A stretch of DNA of 32,452 nt from Erythrobacter sp. (lineage in GTDB: Bacteria; Pseudomonadota; Alphaproteobacteria; Sphingomonadales; Sphingomonadaceae). Below the pieces are notes generated by a model. It was not told where the DNA came from. It searched no databases and was given only the letters and a program-made list of their open reading frames with translations. Position numbers and translations under genes: made by a program. The stretch spans positions 1 through 32,452 of the forward strand of contig JAPYPR010000021.1 in NCBI GenBank assembly GCA_029937545.1. Reading direction: 5' to 3'. Each line of letters begins with the position of its first letter. The stretch's first letter is position 1. Shown piece by piece: positions 19,671 to 28,143 of this stretch.

Positions 19671-20830
19671 GCCACACTGCGCGGATATTGCTGCTCGGCT
19701 CGGGTGAACTCGGCCGCGAGTTCGTGATCTCTGCCAAGCGGCTGGGTGCCTATGTCATCGCCTGCGACGCTTATGACAATGCACCTGCGATGCAGCTTGC
19801 CGATAAGCGCGAAGTTTTCTCCATGCTCGATGGCGAGCGGCTTCGCGCCGTCGTCGAGCAACACCGGCCCGATTACGTCATGCCCGAGATCGAGGCGATC
19901 CGGACCGAGGTGCTTGCCGAACTCGAGAGCGAAGGCTTCACGGTCGTTCCTTCGGCGCGGGCTGCGCAGCTTACCATGAACCGCGACGGTATTCGCGATC
20001 TCGCGGCGAACGAGCTTGGCCTCGTGACGTCACGCTATCGCTACGCCAAGAATTTCGAGGAGGTGCGCGCTGCGGCGCAGCACACCGGTTTTCCTTGCGT
20101 GATCAAGCCGGTCATGTCGTCGAGCGGCAAGGGCCAGACGACGGTTCGGGACGAAGGCGGGCTCGAGGCCGCGTGGGATTATGCCGTCGCCAATATGCGC
20201 GGCGACCGGCAGCGCGTCATAGTCGAGCAGTTCGTCGATTTCGATTACGAGATCACCCTGCTGACCGTGCGCCATAAGGGCGGCGTCAGCTTCTGCCCGC
20301 CGATCGGCCACCGGCAGGAGCGCGGCGACTATCAGGAGAGCTGGCAACCGACACCGATGTCGGACGACGCCATTGCCAAGGCGCAGGACATGGCCCGCAA
20401 GGTGGTCGACAATCTCGGCGGGCACGGCCTGTTCGGCGTCGAATTTTTCGTGAAGGGCGAGGAGGTGATCTTCTCCGAACTCAGCCCGCGCCCGCACGAT
20501 ACCGGCATGGTGACGCTCGTCAGCCAGAACCTGACCGAGTTCGACCTGCACGCCCGCGCGATACTGGGCCTGCCGGTTCCCGCCGAACTGCGCGCCCGAC
20601 CTGCCGCCAGCGCCGTGATCCTCGCCGACCGCGACAGCGAGACACTGTCCTATGGCGGGCTGGCCGAGGCGATGGCGAACGGCGCGGACATCCGCATCTT
20701 CGGCAAGCCGAGCAGCCGGCCCTATCGCCGCATGGGCGTCGCGCTGGCGACTGCGGGTGACACCGATACCGCGCGGCAGGTGGCGCGCGATGCCGCGCAC
20801 CGCGTCACCATCGGCTACGACGGATCGTAA
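19667..20830 (+). CDS. purT: Formate-dependent phosphoribosylglycinamide formyltransferase 2
   Basis: ATP-grasp enzyme that uses formate and ATP to formylate GAR in purine synthesis without a folate carrier; 387 aa, the usual length. Motifs: ILLLGSGELGREFVISAKRLG at the start, PEIEAI, VIKPVMSSSGKGQ, EQFVDFDYEITLLTVR, FFVKGEEVIFSELSPRPHDTGMVT. It starts at GTG 19667, overlapping the lysC TGA as GTGA, so translation is probably coupled to lysC. PurT needs free formate; a PurU deformylase that can supply it lies 1.6 kb downstream. Confidence 0.96.
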   Translation: MSHTARILLLGSGELGREFVISAKRLGAYVIACDAYDNAPAMQLADKREVFSMLDGERLRAVVEQHRPDYVMPEIEAIRTEVLAELESEGFTVVPSARAAQLTMNRDGIRDLAANELGLVTSRYRYAKNFEEVRAAAQHTGFPCVIKPVMSSSGKGQTTVRDEGGLEAAWDYAVANMRGDRQRVIVEQFVDFDYEITLLTVRHKGGVSFCPPIGHRQERGDYQESWQPTPMSDDAIAKAQDMARKVVDNLGGHGLFGVEFFVKGEEVIFSELSPRPHDTGMVTLVSQNLTEFDLHARAILGLPVPAELRARPAASAVILADRDSETLSYGGLAEAMANGADIRIFGKPSSRPYRRMGVALATAGDTDTARQVARDAAHRVTIGYDGS

Positions 20831-20925
20831 TCGGCCAGCTCCTTTGCCCAGCGCTGCTTGAGCTCCTCGCGCCGTTCGGGGTTCTCGGCTTCGAAGAACT
20901 GCAGGTCGTCGAGAGGCACTCCCAC
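20815..20925 (-). CDS. Possible small ORF or gene remnant opposite purT end
   Basis: A 36-codon minus-strand frame from a GTG, reading VGVPLDDLQFFEAENPERR and then a helical, charged stretch ending WAKELADYDPS. It has the amino-acid balance of a real soluble protein carboxy terminus and G/C-rich third positions. The frame is open further upstream, through a run of nine G on this strand, back to an in-frame stop near 21016, without an ATG. It may be a very small gene or the 3' remnant of a larger one. No family recognised; overlaps the purT end by 16 bases. Confidence 0.3.
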   Translation of the reverse strand: MGVPLDDLQFFEAENPERREELKQRWAKELADYDPS

Positions 20926-21028
20926 GCGGACAAGGGCACCGCTTTCAACACCCCGCACCCCCCCCCTTGGTGCCTGCGCGTAAGTCGCCCGCTTGCCGCG
21001 CCGGAGCCTTGGCTATAAGCGCATCGCG

Positions 21029-22045
21029 ATGAAGAATTACACAAAAACCACGGGCCTGATGCAGCGCGGCATCGATTTCCTCGGCAGCGAGACCGCAATC
21101 CTGTGCGGCGCGATGAGCTGGGTGTCGGAGCGCAATCTGGTCTCCGCCATCTCCAATGCGGGTGGCTTCGGCGTGATCGCCTGCGGGGCGATGGATCCGG
21201 ACCTGCTCGAGAAGGAAATCGCTGCGACCAAGGCGCTGACCGACAAGCCGTTCGGCGTGAACCTCATCACCATGCACCCGCAACTGTTCGATCTGATCGA
21301 AGTCTGCGGGAAGCACGGGGTCGGCCATGTCGTGCTTGCGGGCGGTATCCCGCCCAAGGGCAGCGTCGAGGCGATCAAGGGTGGTGCCAACCCCGCCAAG
21401 GTCATCTGTTTCGCCCCTACGCTGGCCCTGGCGAAGAAGCTGCTCCGTTCGGGCGCGGACGCGCTGGTGATCGAGGGCATGGAAGCGGGTGGACACATCG
21501 GCCCCGTATCGACCAGCGTGCTGGCGCAGGAGATGCTGCCCGAACTGGCCGAAGAGCATCTGATCTTTGTTGCCGGGGGTATCGGACGCGGCCATGCGAT
21601 CGCAGGATATCTCGAGATGGGCGCGGCGGGCGTTCAGCTCGGCACGCGCTTCGCCTGCGCGACGGAGAGCATCGCGCATGCCGATTTCAAGAAGGCCTTC
21701 TTCCGCGCCAGCGCCCGCGATGCCGTCGCCAGCGTACAGGTCGATGCGCGCCTGCCGGTGATCCCTGTGCGTGCGCTCAAGAACAAGGGCACCGAGGAAT
21801 TCACCGCCAAGCAGCGCGAAGTCGCCGCCGTGCTCGACCGCGAGGAGATCGCGATGGCGGAGGCGCAGCTTCAGATCGAGCATTACTGGGCCGGCGCCCT
21901 GCGCCGCGCGGTGATCGACGGCGATGTCGAGAACGGCAGCCTGATGGCAGGCCAGTCGGTCGGCATGCTGAAGGAAGAGGAACCGGTCGCGACCATCATC
22001 GACAAGCTGATGGCGCAGAGCGAGGATGCGCTCGCGCGCCGTTGA
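21029..22045 (+). CDS. Nitronate monooxygenase / FabK-like FMN oxidoreductase
   Basis: FMN-binding TIM-barrel protein of the nitronate monooxygenase (2-nitropropane dioxygenase)/FabK family, 338 aa. Blocks: CGAMSWVSERNLVSAISNAGGFGVI near the start, KPFGVNLIT, GADALVIEGMEAGGHIGP (flavin phosphate site), VAGGIGRGHAIAGYLEMGAAGVQLGTRF. Whether it oxidises nitronates or acts as an enoyl-ACP reductase-like enzyme cannot be settled here. ATG 21029 is chosen for its fit to the family; twelve further open codons upstream are possible. A run of nine C lies about 63 bases before the start. The stop overlaps a TTG of the following small gene. Confidence 0.88.
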   Translation: MKNYTKTTGLMQRGIDFLGSETAILCGAMSWVSERNLVSAISNAGGFGVIACGAMDPDLLEKEIAATKALTDKPFGVNLITMHPQLFDLIEVCGKHGVGHVVLAGGIPPKGSVEAIKGGANPAKVICFAPTLALAKKLLRSGADALVIEGMEAGGHIGPVSTSVLAQEMLPELAEEHLIFVAGGIGRGHAIAGYLEMGAAGVQLGTRFACATESIAHADFKKAFFRASARDAVASVQVDARLPVIPVRALKNKGTEEFTAKQREVAAVLDREEIAMAEAQLQIEHYWAGALRRAVIDGDVENGSLMAGQSVGMLKEEEPVATIIDKLMAQSEDALARR

Positions 22046-22050
22046 GCCGC

Positions 22051-22368
22051 ATGGAAATCCGCCGCCTGGATGTGGACGTGTCCATCTATCGCAACCGGAT
22101 ACAGGTAACCGACCGCACGACCGGCAAGTTCATCGACCAGACGGCGCAGCATGCCTTCTCGTCCGACGGCTCGCTGATCGCCAACACGCGCTTCCTCGAA
22201 GACACGATCGTTCGCGCCATCCGGCAACTTCTGGTCGGGGCCTTTTCGCTCAAAGACCCGATCGCGCACGTGGTGTCGACCGAATTGCCTCTGTCGCCAA
22301 GCCAGAAAGACATCGTTGCGATCGCATTACGCGAAGCAGGTATGCGCGAAGTGGTGTTCGAAGACTAA
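22051..22368 (+). CDS. 105-aa protein resembling the first part of an actin-like (MreB) fold
   Basis: No family recognised with confidence. The 105 residues run in the order of MreB subdomain I: a short beta strand (DVDVSIYRNRIQV), a turn and strand (TGKFIDQTAQHAFSSDGSLIA), a helix (FLEDTIVRAIRQLLVGAF), then a strand plus Ser/Gln-helix and closing strand (AHVVSTELPLSPSQKDIVAIALREAGMREVVFED), which parallels the MreB VCVPVGATQVERRAIRESA...GAREVFLIEE segment. The phosphate-2 and adenosine parts of the fold are absent, so ATP hydrolysis is not expected. ATG 22051 lies 5 bases after the preceding stop; a TTG at 22042 overlaps it as TTGA. It is probably co-translated with the monooxygenase-like gene. 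Confidence 0.75.
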   Translation: MEIRRLDVDVSIYRNRIQVTDRTTGKFIDQTAQHAFSSDGSLIANTRFLEDTIVRAIRQLLVGAFSLKDPIAHVVSTELPLSPSQKDIVAIALREAGMREVVFED

Positions 22369-22437
22369 GCCAGCGTTGCGCGCGCGATAGGCGGTTTGCG
22401 GTTGTCGCGCGCAGGCTCGCGCGGCTAGCGCACTGCG

Positions 22438-23289
22438 ATGCTTAGTCCGCTCGTCCTCACCCTGTCCTGCACCGACCGCCCCGGCATCACCGCGCGCGTC
22501 GCGTCTTTCCTGTTCGAAAGAGGCGGCAATATCCTCGAGGCGCAGCAGTTCAACGACCGCGCGGCGGATGCCTTCTTCATGCGCGTCGAATTCGACCCGG
22601 GAGGTGCCTCCGCGGACGGTTTGCGACGGGACTTCGCCGAGGTCGCAGGCGAACTCGGGATGGACTGGAAGCTGGTCAGCCGCGATCGGCCGCGCCGTGT
22701 GCTCATCATGGTCAGCAAGTTCGACCATTGCCTCGCCGACCTTCTCTACCGCTGGCGGATCGGGGAGCTCGCGATGGAGCCGGTGGCCATCGTGTCGAAC
22801 CATCCGCGTGAGGCGATCGGGCACACGCATCTGGGCGATATCCCGTTCCATTATCTGCCGGTCGCCCGCGACGGCAAGGCAGAGCAGGAAGCGCAGGTGC
22901 GTGGGATCGCCGAACAGACCGGCGCCGAGCTCGTAGTGCTTGCGCGGTACATGCAAATCCTGTCGGACGAGCAGGCGGCCCATTTCGCCGGGCGCTGCAT
23001 CAACATCCACCATAGCTTCCTGCCCGGCTTCAAGGGCGCCAAACCCTATCACCAGGCGTATGAGCGCGGGGTCAAGATGATCGGCGCAAGCGCCCATTAC
23101 GTCACCAGCGATCTCGACGAAGGGCCGATCATCCATCAGGCCGCGGAGCCGATCAGCCATGCCGACACGCCCGAAGAGCTGGTACGGAAGGGCCGCGAGA
23201 TCGAAAATCGCGTGCTGTCCGAAGCGGTACGGCTCTATCTCGAAGAACGGGTGCTCGTCAATGGCAGGCGGACGGTCGTCTTCCGCTGA
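22438..23289 (+). CDS. purU: Formyltetrahydrofolate deformylase
   Basis: Hydrolyses 10-formyl-THF to THF and formate; 283 aa, normal length. An amino-terminal ACT domain ([26 protein letters not shown]) is followed by a formyltransferase-fold domain with [45 protein letters not shown], which holds the Asn-His-Asp catalytic set. The ACT domain is the usual site for methionine/glycine control in this family. Product formate can feed PurT encoded 1.6 kb upstream. It precedes the Pho box of phoX by 10 bases, so its transcript must end in or cross that region. Confidence 0.95.
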   Translation: MLSPLVLTLSCTDRPGITARVASFLFERGGNILEAQQFNDRAADAFFMRVEFDPGGASADGLRRDFAEVAGELGMDWKLVSRDRPRRVLIMVSKFDHCLADLLYRWRIGELAMEPVAIVSNHPREAIGHTHLGDIPFHYLPVARDGKAEQEAQVRGIAEQTGAELVVLARYMQILSDEQAAHFAGRCINIHHSFLPGFKGAKPYHQAYERGVKMIGASAHYVTSDLDEGPIIHQAAEPISHADTPEELVRKGREIENRVLSEAVRLYLEERVLVNGRRTVVFR

Positions 23290-23299
23290 CCGCAAGCAT

Positions 23300-23321
23300 C
23301 TGTCATCGCTCTGTCGTTTCT
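23300..23321 (+). promoter_or_regulatory. Pho box (PhoB binding site) before phoX
   Basis: Two 11-base direct repeats, CTGTCATCGCT and CTGTCGTTTCT, head to tail. This is the classical Pho box layout of a 7-base CTGTCAT core plus 4-base spacer. A degenerate GGCATCT follows as a possible extra half-site. It lies 38 bases before the phoX ATG, where an activator replaces the -35 box. It predicts induction by phosphate starvation. Confidence 0.85.
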
Positions 23322-23358
23322 GGCATCTACGGGGGAGCGAGACACCGGGAGCTCTGCA

Positions 23359-24753
23359 ATGATTATCGACCGCCGTTCCGCCCTCAAGACCGGAGGCGCA
23401 GCCTTCATCGCCTTTGCCGCGCTTGGTTCGGGCAGCCTCACGCGCGCCTACAGCGCCAATCCGGGCAAGCGGCTGATGCCCGATCCGCGAGGGCTGCTCG
23501 ACCTTCCGGAAGGCTTCTCCTACCGCCTGCTGTCGCAGACCGGGAAGGAGATGAGCGACGGGTTCCTGACGCCGAGCCGCCCCGACGGCATGGCCTGTTT
23601 CGCGCATGCCAGTGACCCCGCCAAGGTGGTCCTGGTCCGCAACCACGAGATCTGGCCCGACACCACCGGCGGCAGCCCGCTGTCGGAGAAAGAGAATGCG
23701 CCGGTCATCCCCGCGTCCAAGCTCTACGATCCGCGCGGGGAGACCGGGCCGTTCTATGGCGGCACGTCGACGCTGGTGGTCGATCTTGAAACGGGCGCGA
23801 TCGAGCGCGACCACCTCTCGCTTACCGGCACGACCGGAAATTGCGCGGGCGGGGCGACTCCCTGGGGCAGCTGGCTGAGCTGCGAGGAGTCGGCGATCCG
23901 CGCGGGCGAGGACGGTGCGGTTCGCGACCATGGTTACGTCTACGAAGTGCCCTCGAGCGCACAGGGGCTGGTCGATCCGGTACCGCTGAAGGCCATGGGC
24001 CGCTTCGCGCACGAAGCCTGCTCGGTCGATCCCGACAGCGGAATAGTCTACCTGACCGAGGACAGCCGGACCGGCCTGTTCTACCGCTTCGCCCCGGACG
24101 TGCCCGGCAAACTGGCCGAGGGCGGCCGCCTGCAGGCGCTCGCCATCGGGGGGTGGGACAGCGCCGACACGCGCAATTACGCTGCCGACTGGAGCCTCCC
24201 GGGCGCGCGCAAGATCGCGGTCGGCGAAGCCATGGCGGTGCGCTGGATCGACATGGAGGATGTCGAATCGCCCGCCGGCGACCTCGCCGAGCGCGGCCTG
24301 AAAGCGGGCGCGGCGATGTTCACGCGCGGCGAGGGCATGGCCTATGGCAGCCGCGGCGACGATACGGCGGCGCACTTCTTCAATTGCACCGAGGGCGGCG
24401 CGGCGCATACCGGCCAGGTCTGGCAGCTCGAGCCCGGTATCGATGGCGCGGCGGACACGTTGACCTTGATCCACGAAAGCGCCGGAGCCGACACGCTCGA
24501 CCTGTGCGACAACCTTGCGGTCACGCCGTGGGGCGATCTGATGATCTGCGAGGACGGGCGCGGCGATAACTATCTGCGCGGCCTGACCCCCGATGGCGCG
24601 ATCTACGATTTCGCGCGCAATGCACATGAGGACAGCGCCGAATTCTGCGGGGCCTGCTTCTCGCCCGATGGGGGCACGCTGTTCGTCAACGTGCAGGTGC
24701 CCGGCTTCACCTATGCCATCACCGGCCCGTGGGAGAGCCTGCGCAGCGCCTGA
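23359..24753 (+). CDS. phoX: PhoX-family alkaline phosphatase
   Basis: Calcium/iron-dependent phosphatase of the PhoX (DUF839) family that releases phosphate from organic esters outside the cytoplasm; 464 aa. The twin-arginine signal DRRSALKTGGAAF indicates folded export by Tat. Family blocks are visible: PDGMACF, NHEIWP, GGATPWGSWLSCEES with the conserved Cys, GRFAHEACSVDP, YLTEDSRTGLFYRF, GEGMAY, DNLAVTPWGDLMICEDG and FSPDGGTLFVNVQ. It is shorter than the long PhoX proteins of Pseudomonas type and may belong to a shorter subgroup. GGGAG lies 7 bases before the ATG. The Pho box upstream supports the call and the regulation. Confidence 0.9.
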   Translation: MIIDRRSALKTGGAAFIAFAALGSGSLTRAYSANPGKRLMPDPRGLLDLPEGFSYRLLSQTGKEMSDGFLTPSRPDGMACFAHASDPAKVVLVRNHEIWPDTTGGSPLSEKENAPVIPASKLYDPRGETGPFYGGTSTLVVDLETGAIERDHLSLTGTTGNCAGGATPWGSWLSCEESAIRAGEDGAVRDHGYVYEVPSSAQGLVDPVPLKAMGRFAHEACSVDPDSGIVYLTEDSRTGLFYRFAPDVPGKLAEGGRLQALAIGGWDSADTRNYAADWSLPGARKIAVGEAMAVRWIDMEDVESPAGDLAERGLKAGAAMFTRGEGMAYGSRGDDTAAHFFNCTEGGAAHTGQVWQLEPGIDGAADTLTLIHESAGADTLDLCDNLAVTPWGDLMICEDGRGDNYLRGLTPDGAIYDFARNAHEDSAEFCGACFSPDGGTLFVNVQVPGFTYAITGPWESLRSA

Positions 24754-24984
24754 CGGCAATGGTGTCTTGGACCACCGAAAGGCTGGTTTTGCAAAACTGC
24801 GGGACGCCCGAAAAGCGTTCCGGGTCAGGACGTTGCTTGCGACTGCGTGGCGCGAGTTGTCACCTTTCGTGTTTTTGGCCTGACAGGCCGCCCAAACATC
24901 GAGATCATCGCGAATCCATGCGCAAACATCGGCCATCCATCCTTCGTGCACCGAGCGGAGGGCTGTAGGAAAGCGGTGGCTTGC
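24754..24984. other. Gene-free spacer between convergent phoX and PQQ dehydrogenase
   Basis: 231 bases with no credible gene on either strand. It holds a perfect 12-bp palindrome GTTTTGCAAAAC at 24786-24797 and a short hairpin GGCCT-GAC-AGGCC at 24877-24889 that has a T-run on the wrong side to be a terminator for either gene. Open frames crossing it are extensions of shadows. Confidence 0.5.
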
Positions 24985-27147
24985 CTAGCGTTGCGCCACC
25001 CGGTCCTGCGCCAGTTGCGCTTCCATCGCTTTATCCTCGTTGGCGCGCTTGATCACATACTCGCGGATCGCCTGCATTTCCTGCTTGGAGAGCGAATCGG
25101 CAAAGCTGGCCATGCCGTTGTCCTTCAAAGCTCCGTCGTGGACGATTTGCAGCCACGCCGCCGGATTCTCCAGCGCGCCCGATCGGCGCAGGTCCGGCAG
25201 CACAGTCGAACCGACTGCGCCAGGCGCGTGGCACACGGAGCAATAGCGCGCGTATTTCTCGCGCCCGAGTTCGATGGTCGCAGCGCTCGCGCGGCTTGGC
25301 GGCGGATCGAGCGGCGCGCGGGCAAGCGTCGGCGCGTCGGGCAGGGCGGCAGTCCCGCCCAGCTTGAACACCAGCAGGCGGCTGATGTTGCGCACCGGCT
25401 TCATCTGGTCGATCAGCGTGCCGTCTGCGCTGAGCGCGAAGGCGCCGCCCCAACCGGCCAGCACGGCGACATATTGCTCGCCATTGACGGTATAGGTAAT
25501 CGGCGGGGCGACGACGCCGGTCTGCGCGGCAAAGCTCCAGAGCTTGTCGCCGGTCGCGCTGTCGTAAGCTGCAAATTCGCTGCCGGAATTGCCCTGGAAC
25601 ACCAAACCGCCCCCGGTGGCGAGCACGCCGCCGTTCCACGGGCCGGGATGTTCGACGGTCCACTTGGCTTCCTGATTGACCGGATCCCATGCCATCAACT
25701 TGCCCGTGATCGTGCCCTGTACCTCGCGGCGAATACCGAGATCGGCAGGCAGGTCGCCAGCGCCGAGATCGAAGCCGACGTTGAAGCCGCGGGCGCGATC
25801 CGGTTTCCAGTCCGCTTCGGGGGCATAGAGCATCGCCGCCTCGAACGCCGGGATATAGACGAGGTTTTCGTCCGGGCTGTAGGCCATCGGATGCCAGTTA
25901 TGACCGCCGAGTGGCCCCGGCATGACCAGCGCCGGTTCGCCCGTCACGTCGACGCGCGTTTCCGGGTTCATGATCGGTCGCCCGTTCTCGTCCATTCCGG
26001 TCGACCAGTTCAGCGGGATATAGGGTTCGGCGCTGATGAACTCTCCCGTCGCACGGTCGAGCACATAGAAATAGCCGTTCTTGGGCGCCTGCATGAGAAC
26101 CTGCCGTTCTCGCCCATCGATCTCCATGTCGGCCAGGACGATGTGCTGCGTGGCGGTATAGTCCCACGTCTCGCCCGGCGTCGTCTGGTAATGCCAGACA
26201 TATTCGCCGGTATCGGGCCTGATCGCGACGATGCTGGAAAGGTAGAGATTGTCCCCTTCGCCCGTCCCGTCTGCCCCGGGGCTGCGATAGGCACGGTTCC
26301 ACGGGCTGCCATTACCGACCCCGAAATAGAGCAGGTCCAGTTCGGGATCGTAGGCCATCGAATCCCACACCGTGCCCCCGCCGCCGATGCTCTCTTCGCC
26401 ATAGAGCGTGTCGCCCGACCACGTTTCGGCTGCGGCCTTGAGGTACTCCGGCTCCGCCTCGCGGTCCTTGCCGCCCGGCACCGTGTAGAAGCGCCACAGC
26501 TCCTCGCCGTCGGCGGCGTCGTATGCGGCGATATAGCCGCGCACGCCGAATTCGGCGCCGCCATTGCCGATCAGCACTTTGCCGTCGATAACGCGCGGCG
26601 CGCCGGTAATGGTGTAGCTGGCGTCCTGGTCGACGGTGACCTTCTCCCACGCCACCTCGCCCGTGTCGCGATCGAGCGCGACCAGCCGCCCGTCGAGCGT
26701 GCCGAGGAACAGATGCTCGCCCCAGGCGGCCAGGCCGCGATTGACCACGTCGCAGCAGGCCTTCACCCCGGTTTCGCCCGGCACCTGCGGATCGTAGCTC
26801 CACAGCGGTTCACCGGTGGCGGCATCGAAGGCGAAGACCTTGCTCCACGCACTGGTTACGTAGAGTTTGCCGTCCATGACCAACGGGGTCGCTTCCTGCC
26901 CGCGCGCCGTATCCATGTCCGCGAACCAGGCAAGGCCCAATTCGCCGACATTCTCGCGGTCGACCTGCGTAAGCGGGGAATAGCGCTGCTCGGCATAGGT
27001 GCCGCCGTGAGTAATCCAGTTGGCCGGATCCTGGCCTGCATTGACGAGGCGCATATTGTCAATGCCGCCGTCCGGCACCTCCTCCGCACCCAGATTGCAG
27101 GCTCCAAGCGATAGCGCGGCCAGCGCCGCCAGCACGATCCTCGTCAT
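24985..27147 (-). CDS. PQQ-dependent quinohaemoprotein alcohol dehydrogenase, lipoprotein
   Basis: A 720-aa type II quinohaemoprotein alcohol dehydrogenase: an eight-bladed PQQ propeller fused to a carboxy-terminal cytochrome c domain. Visible are the vicinal cysteine pair KACCDVV that sits on PQQ, repeated tryptophan-type blade motifs (AFDAATGEPLWSYD, ALDRDTGEVAWEK, YDSATGDKLWSF), GETWDYTATQ, and the haem site CSVCH near residue 645. The start MTRIVLAALAALSLGACN has a lipobox (LGAC), so it is probably an envelope lipoprotein rather than a soluble periplasmic enzyme. Electrons from an alcohol would pass to a c-type cytochrome or the quinone pool. PQQ synthesis genes are not in the window. Divergent from the dienelactone hydrolase gene by 123 bases. 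Confidence 0.93.
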   Translation of the reverse strand: MTRIVLAALAALSLGACNLGAEEVPDGGIDNMRLVNAGQDPANWITHGGTYAEQRYSPLTQVDRENVGELGLAWFADMDTARGQEATPLVMDGKLYVTSAWSKVFAFDAATGEPLWSYDPQVPGETGVKACCDVVNRGLAAWGEHLFLGTLDGRLVALDRDTGEVAWEKVTVDQDASYTITGAPRVIDGKVLIGNGGAEFGVRGYIAAYDAADGEELWRFYTVPGGKDREAEPEYLKAAAETWSGDTLYGEESIGGGGTVWDSMAYDPELDLLYFGVGNGSPWNRAYRSPGADGTGEGDNLYLSSIVAIRPDTGEYVWHYQTTPGETWDYTATQHIVLADMEIDGRERQVLMQAPKNGYFYVLDRATGEFISAEPYIPLNWSTGMDENGRPIMNPETRVDVTGEPALVMPGPLGGHNWHPMAYSPDENLVYIPAFEAAMLYAPEADWKPDRARGFNVGFDLGAGDLPADLGIRREVQGTITGKLMAWDPVNQEAKWTVEHPGPWNGGVLATGGGLVFQGNSGSEFAAYDSATGDKLWSFAAQTGVVAPPITYTVNGEQYVAVLAGWGGAFALSADGTLIDQMKPVRNISRLLVFKLGGTAALPDAPTLARAPLDPPPSRASAATIELGREKYARYCSVCHAPGAVGSTVLPDLRRSGALENPAAWLQIVHDGALKDNGMASFADSLSKQEMQAIREYVIKRANEDKAMEAQLAQDRVAQR

Positions 27148-27270
27148 TATCCTCTCCCATGGCGACTATCGGTCGCTTTATGAAACCTATCCTGCATCGA
27201 AACCACGGGCTTGTCCATCGCCCAATCGCGGTTAGGATGCGCGGCGGACGGTAAGCCGGAAAGACATATC

Positions 27271-28143
27271 ATGTGCGAACGCGAAGACCTTGCCCGCTGG
27301 GCGAAAACCACCCTCAGCCGCCGGGGCTTCGGCGCGGGCGCACTGGCAGGTGCCGCAATGGCCTGCGCACCGATGGACAGCGCGACGACCGGGGGTGAGA
27401 CGCCTGCCGGGTCGGTCACCAGTCGCTCAGTCAGCTTTCGCACCCCCGACGGGACGCTCGACGGCGAGTTCTTTGCAGTGACCGGCACGGCCCGTCCGGG
27501 GGTCGTCATGTGGCCCGATATCGCGGGCGTGCGCCCGGCGAAGCGGCAGATGGCGCAGCGGCTGGCCGAGGCGGGCTATGCCGTGCTTCTCGCCAACCCC
27601 TATTATCGCGACGTCGCGGGGCAGCAGTTCGAGGATTTCGCCAGCTTCGCGGGGAGCGGCGGTTTCGACACGGTCAAGCCGTGGCGCGACAGGTTTACGA
27701 CCGCCACCAAGCAGCGCGACAACCGCGCCTGCGCCGAATGGCTGGTGAAGCAGGCCGAGGTCGACGGGGATCGCGGGATCGGCGTGCAGGGCTATTGCAT
27801 GACCGGCAGCTATGCCGTGGTCGCGCCCGGCGCAGACGAGCATATCCATGCTGGGGCCAGTTTCCATGGCGGCGGCCTGGTGACCGACGATCCCTCCAGC
27901 CCGCACCGCACCTTTCGCGAGGACGCGCATTACCTGATCGCCATCGCCGAGAACGACGACGAGAAGGCACCGGACGAAAAGACCGCGCTGCGCGAAGCGG
28001 CCGATGCAGCGAACACCACGGCCGAGATCGAGGTCTATCCCGCCGATCACGGCTGGTGCGTGCTCGACTCGCCCTCTTACAACGAGGTGCAGGCCGAGCG
28101 GGCATGGTCGGAGTTGTTGGCGATGTACGCCGACGTTCTGTGA
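27271..28143 (+). CDS. Exported dienelactone hydrolase family protein
   Basis: Alpha/beta hydrolase of the dienelactone hydrolase family, 290 aa. The nucleophile is a Cys in GVQGYCMTGSYA (GxCxG), with Asp in AENDDEKAP and His in PADHGWCV completing the Cys-Asp-His triad. The start has a twin-arginine motif (LSRRGFGAGALAGAAMAC), so Tat export is likely, perhaps followed by lipid attachment at the AMAC cysteine; this is unusual for a family that is mostly cytoplasmic. ATG 27271 is chosen over an upstream ATG at 27211 because the signal starts soon after it and GGAAAG precedes it. The next gene overlaps it by four bases (GTGA). Confidence 0.87.
   Translation: MCEREDLARWAKTTLSRRGFGAGALAGAAMACAPMDSATTGGETPAGSVTSRSVSFRTPDGTLDGEFFAVTGTARPGVVMWPDIAGVRPAKRQMAQRLAEAGYAVLLANPYYRDVAGQQFEDFASFAGSGGFDTVKPWRDRFTTATKQRDNRACAEWLVKQAEVDGDRGIGVQGYCMTGSYAVVAPGADEHIHAGASFHGGGLVTDDPSSPHRTFREDAHYLIAIAENDDEKAPDEKTALREAADAANTTAEIEVYPADHGWCVLDSPSYNEVQAERAWSELLAMYADVL

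Noticed and set aside
24877..24889. Hairpin GGCCT-GAC-AGGCC as a terminator
   Set aside because: The T-run precedes the stem on the plus strand and becomes an A-run after it on the minus strand, so it suits neither gene.
22327..24951. 874-codon minus-strand open frame across purU and phoX
   Set aside because: It spans two well-supported genes and the Pho box; long antisense frames are expected at this GC content.
24847..27114. 755-codon plus-strand open frame opposite the PQQ dehydrogenase
   Set aside because: The minus strand has the PQQ blade motifs, CC pair and CSVCH haem site; the plus frame is its mirror.
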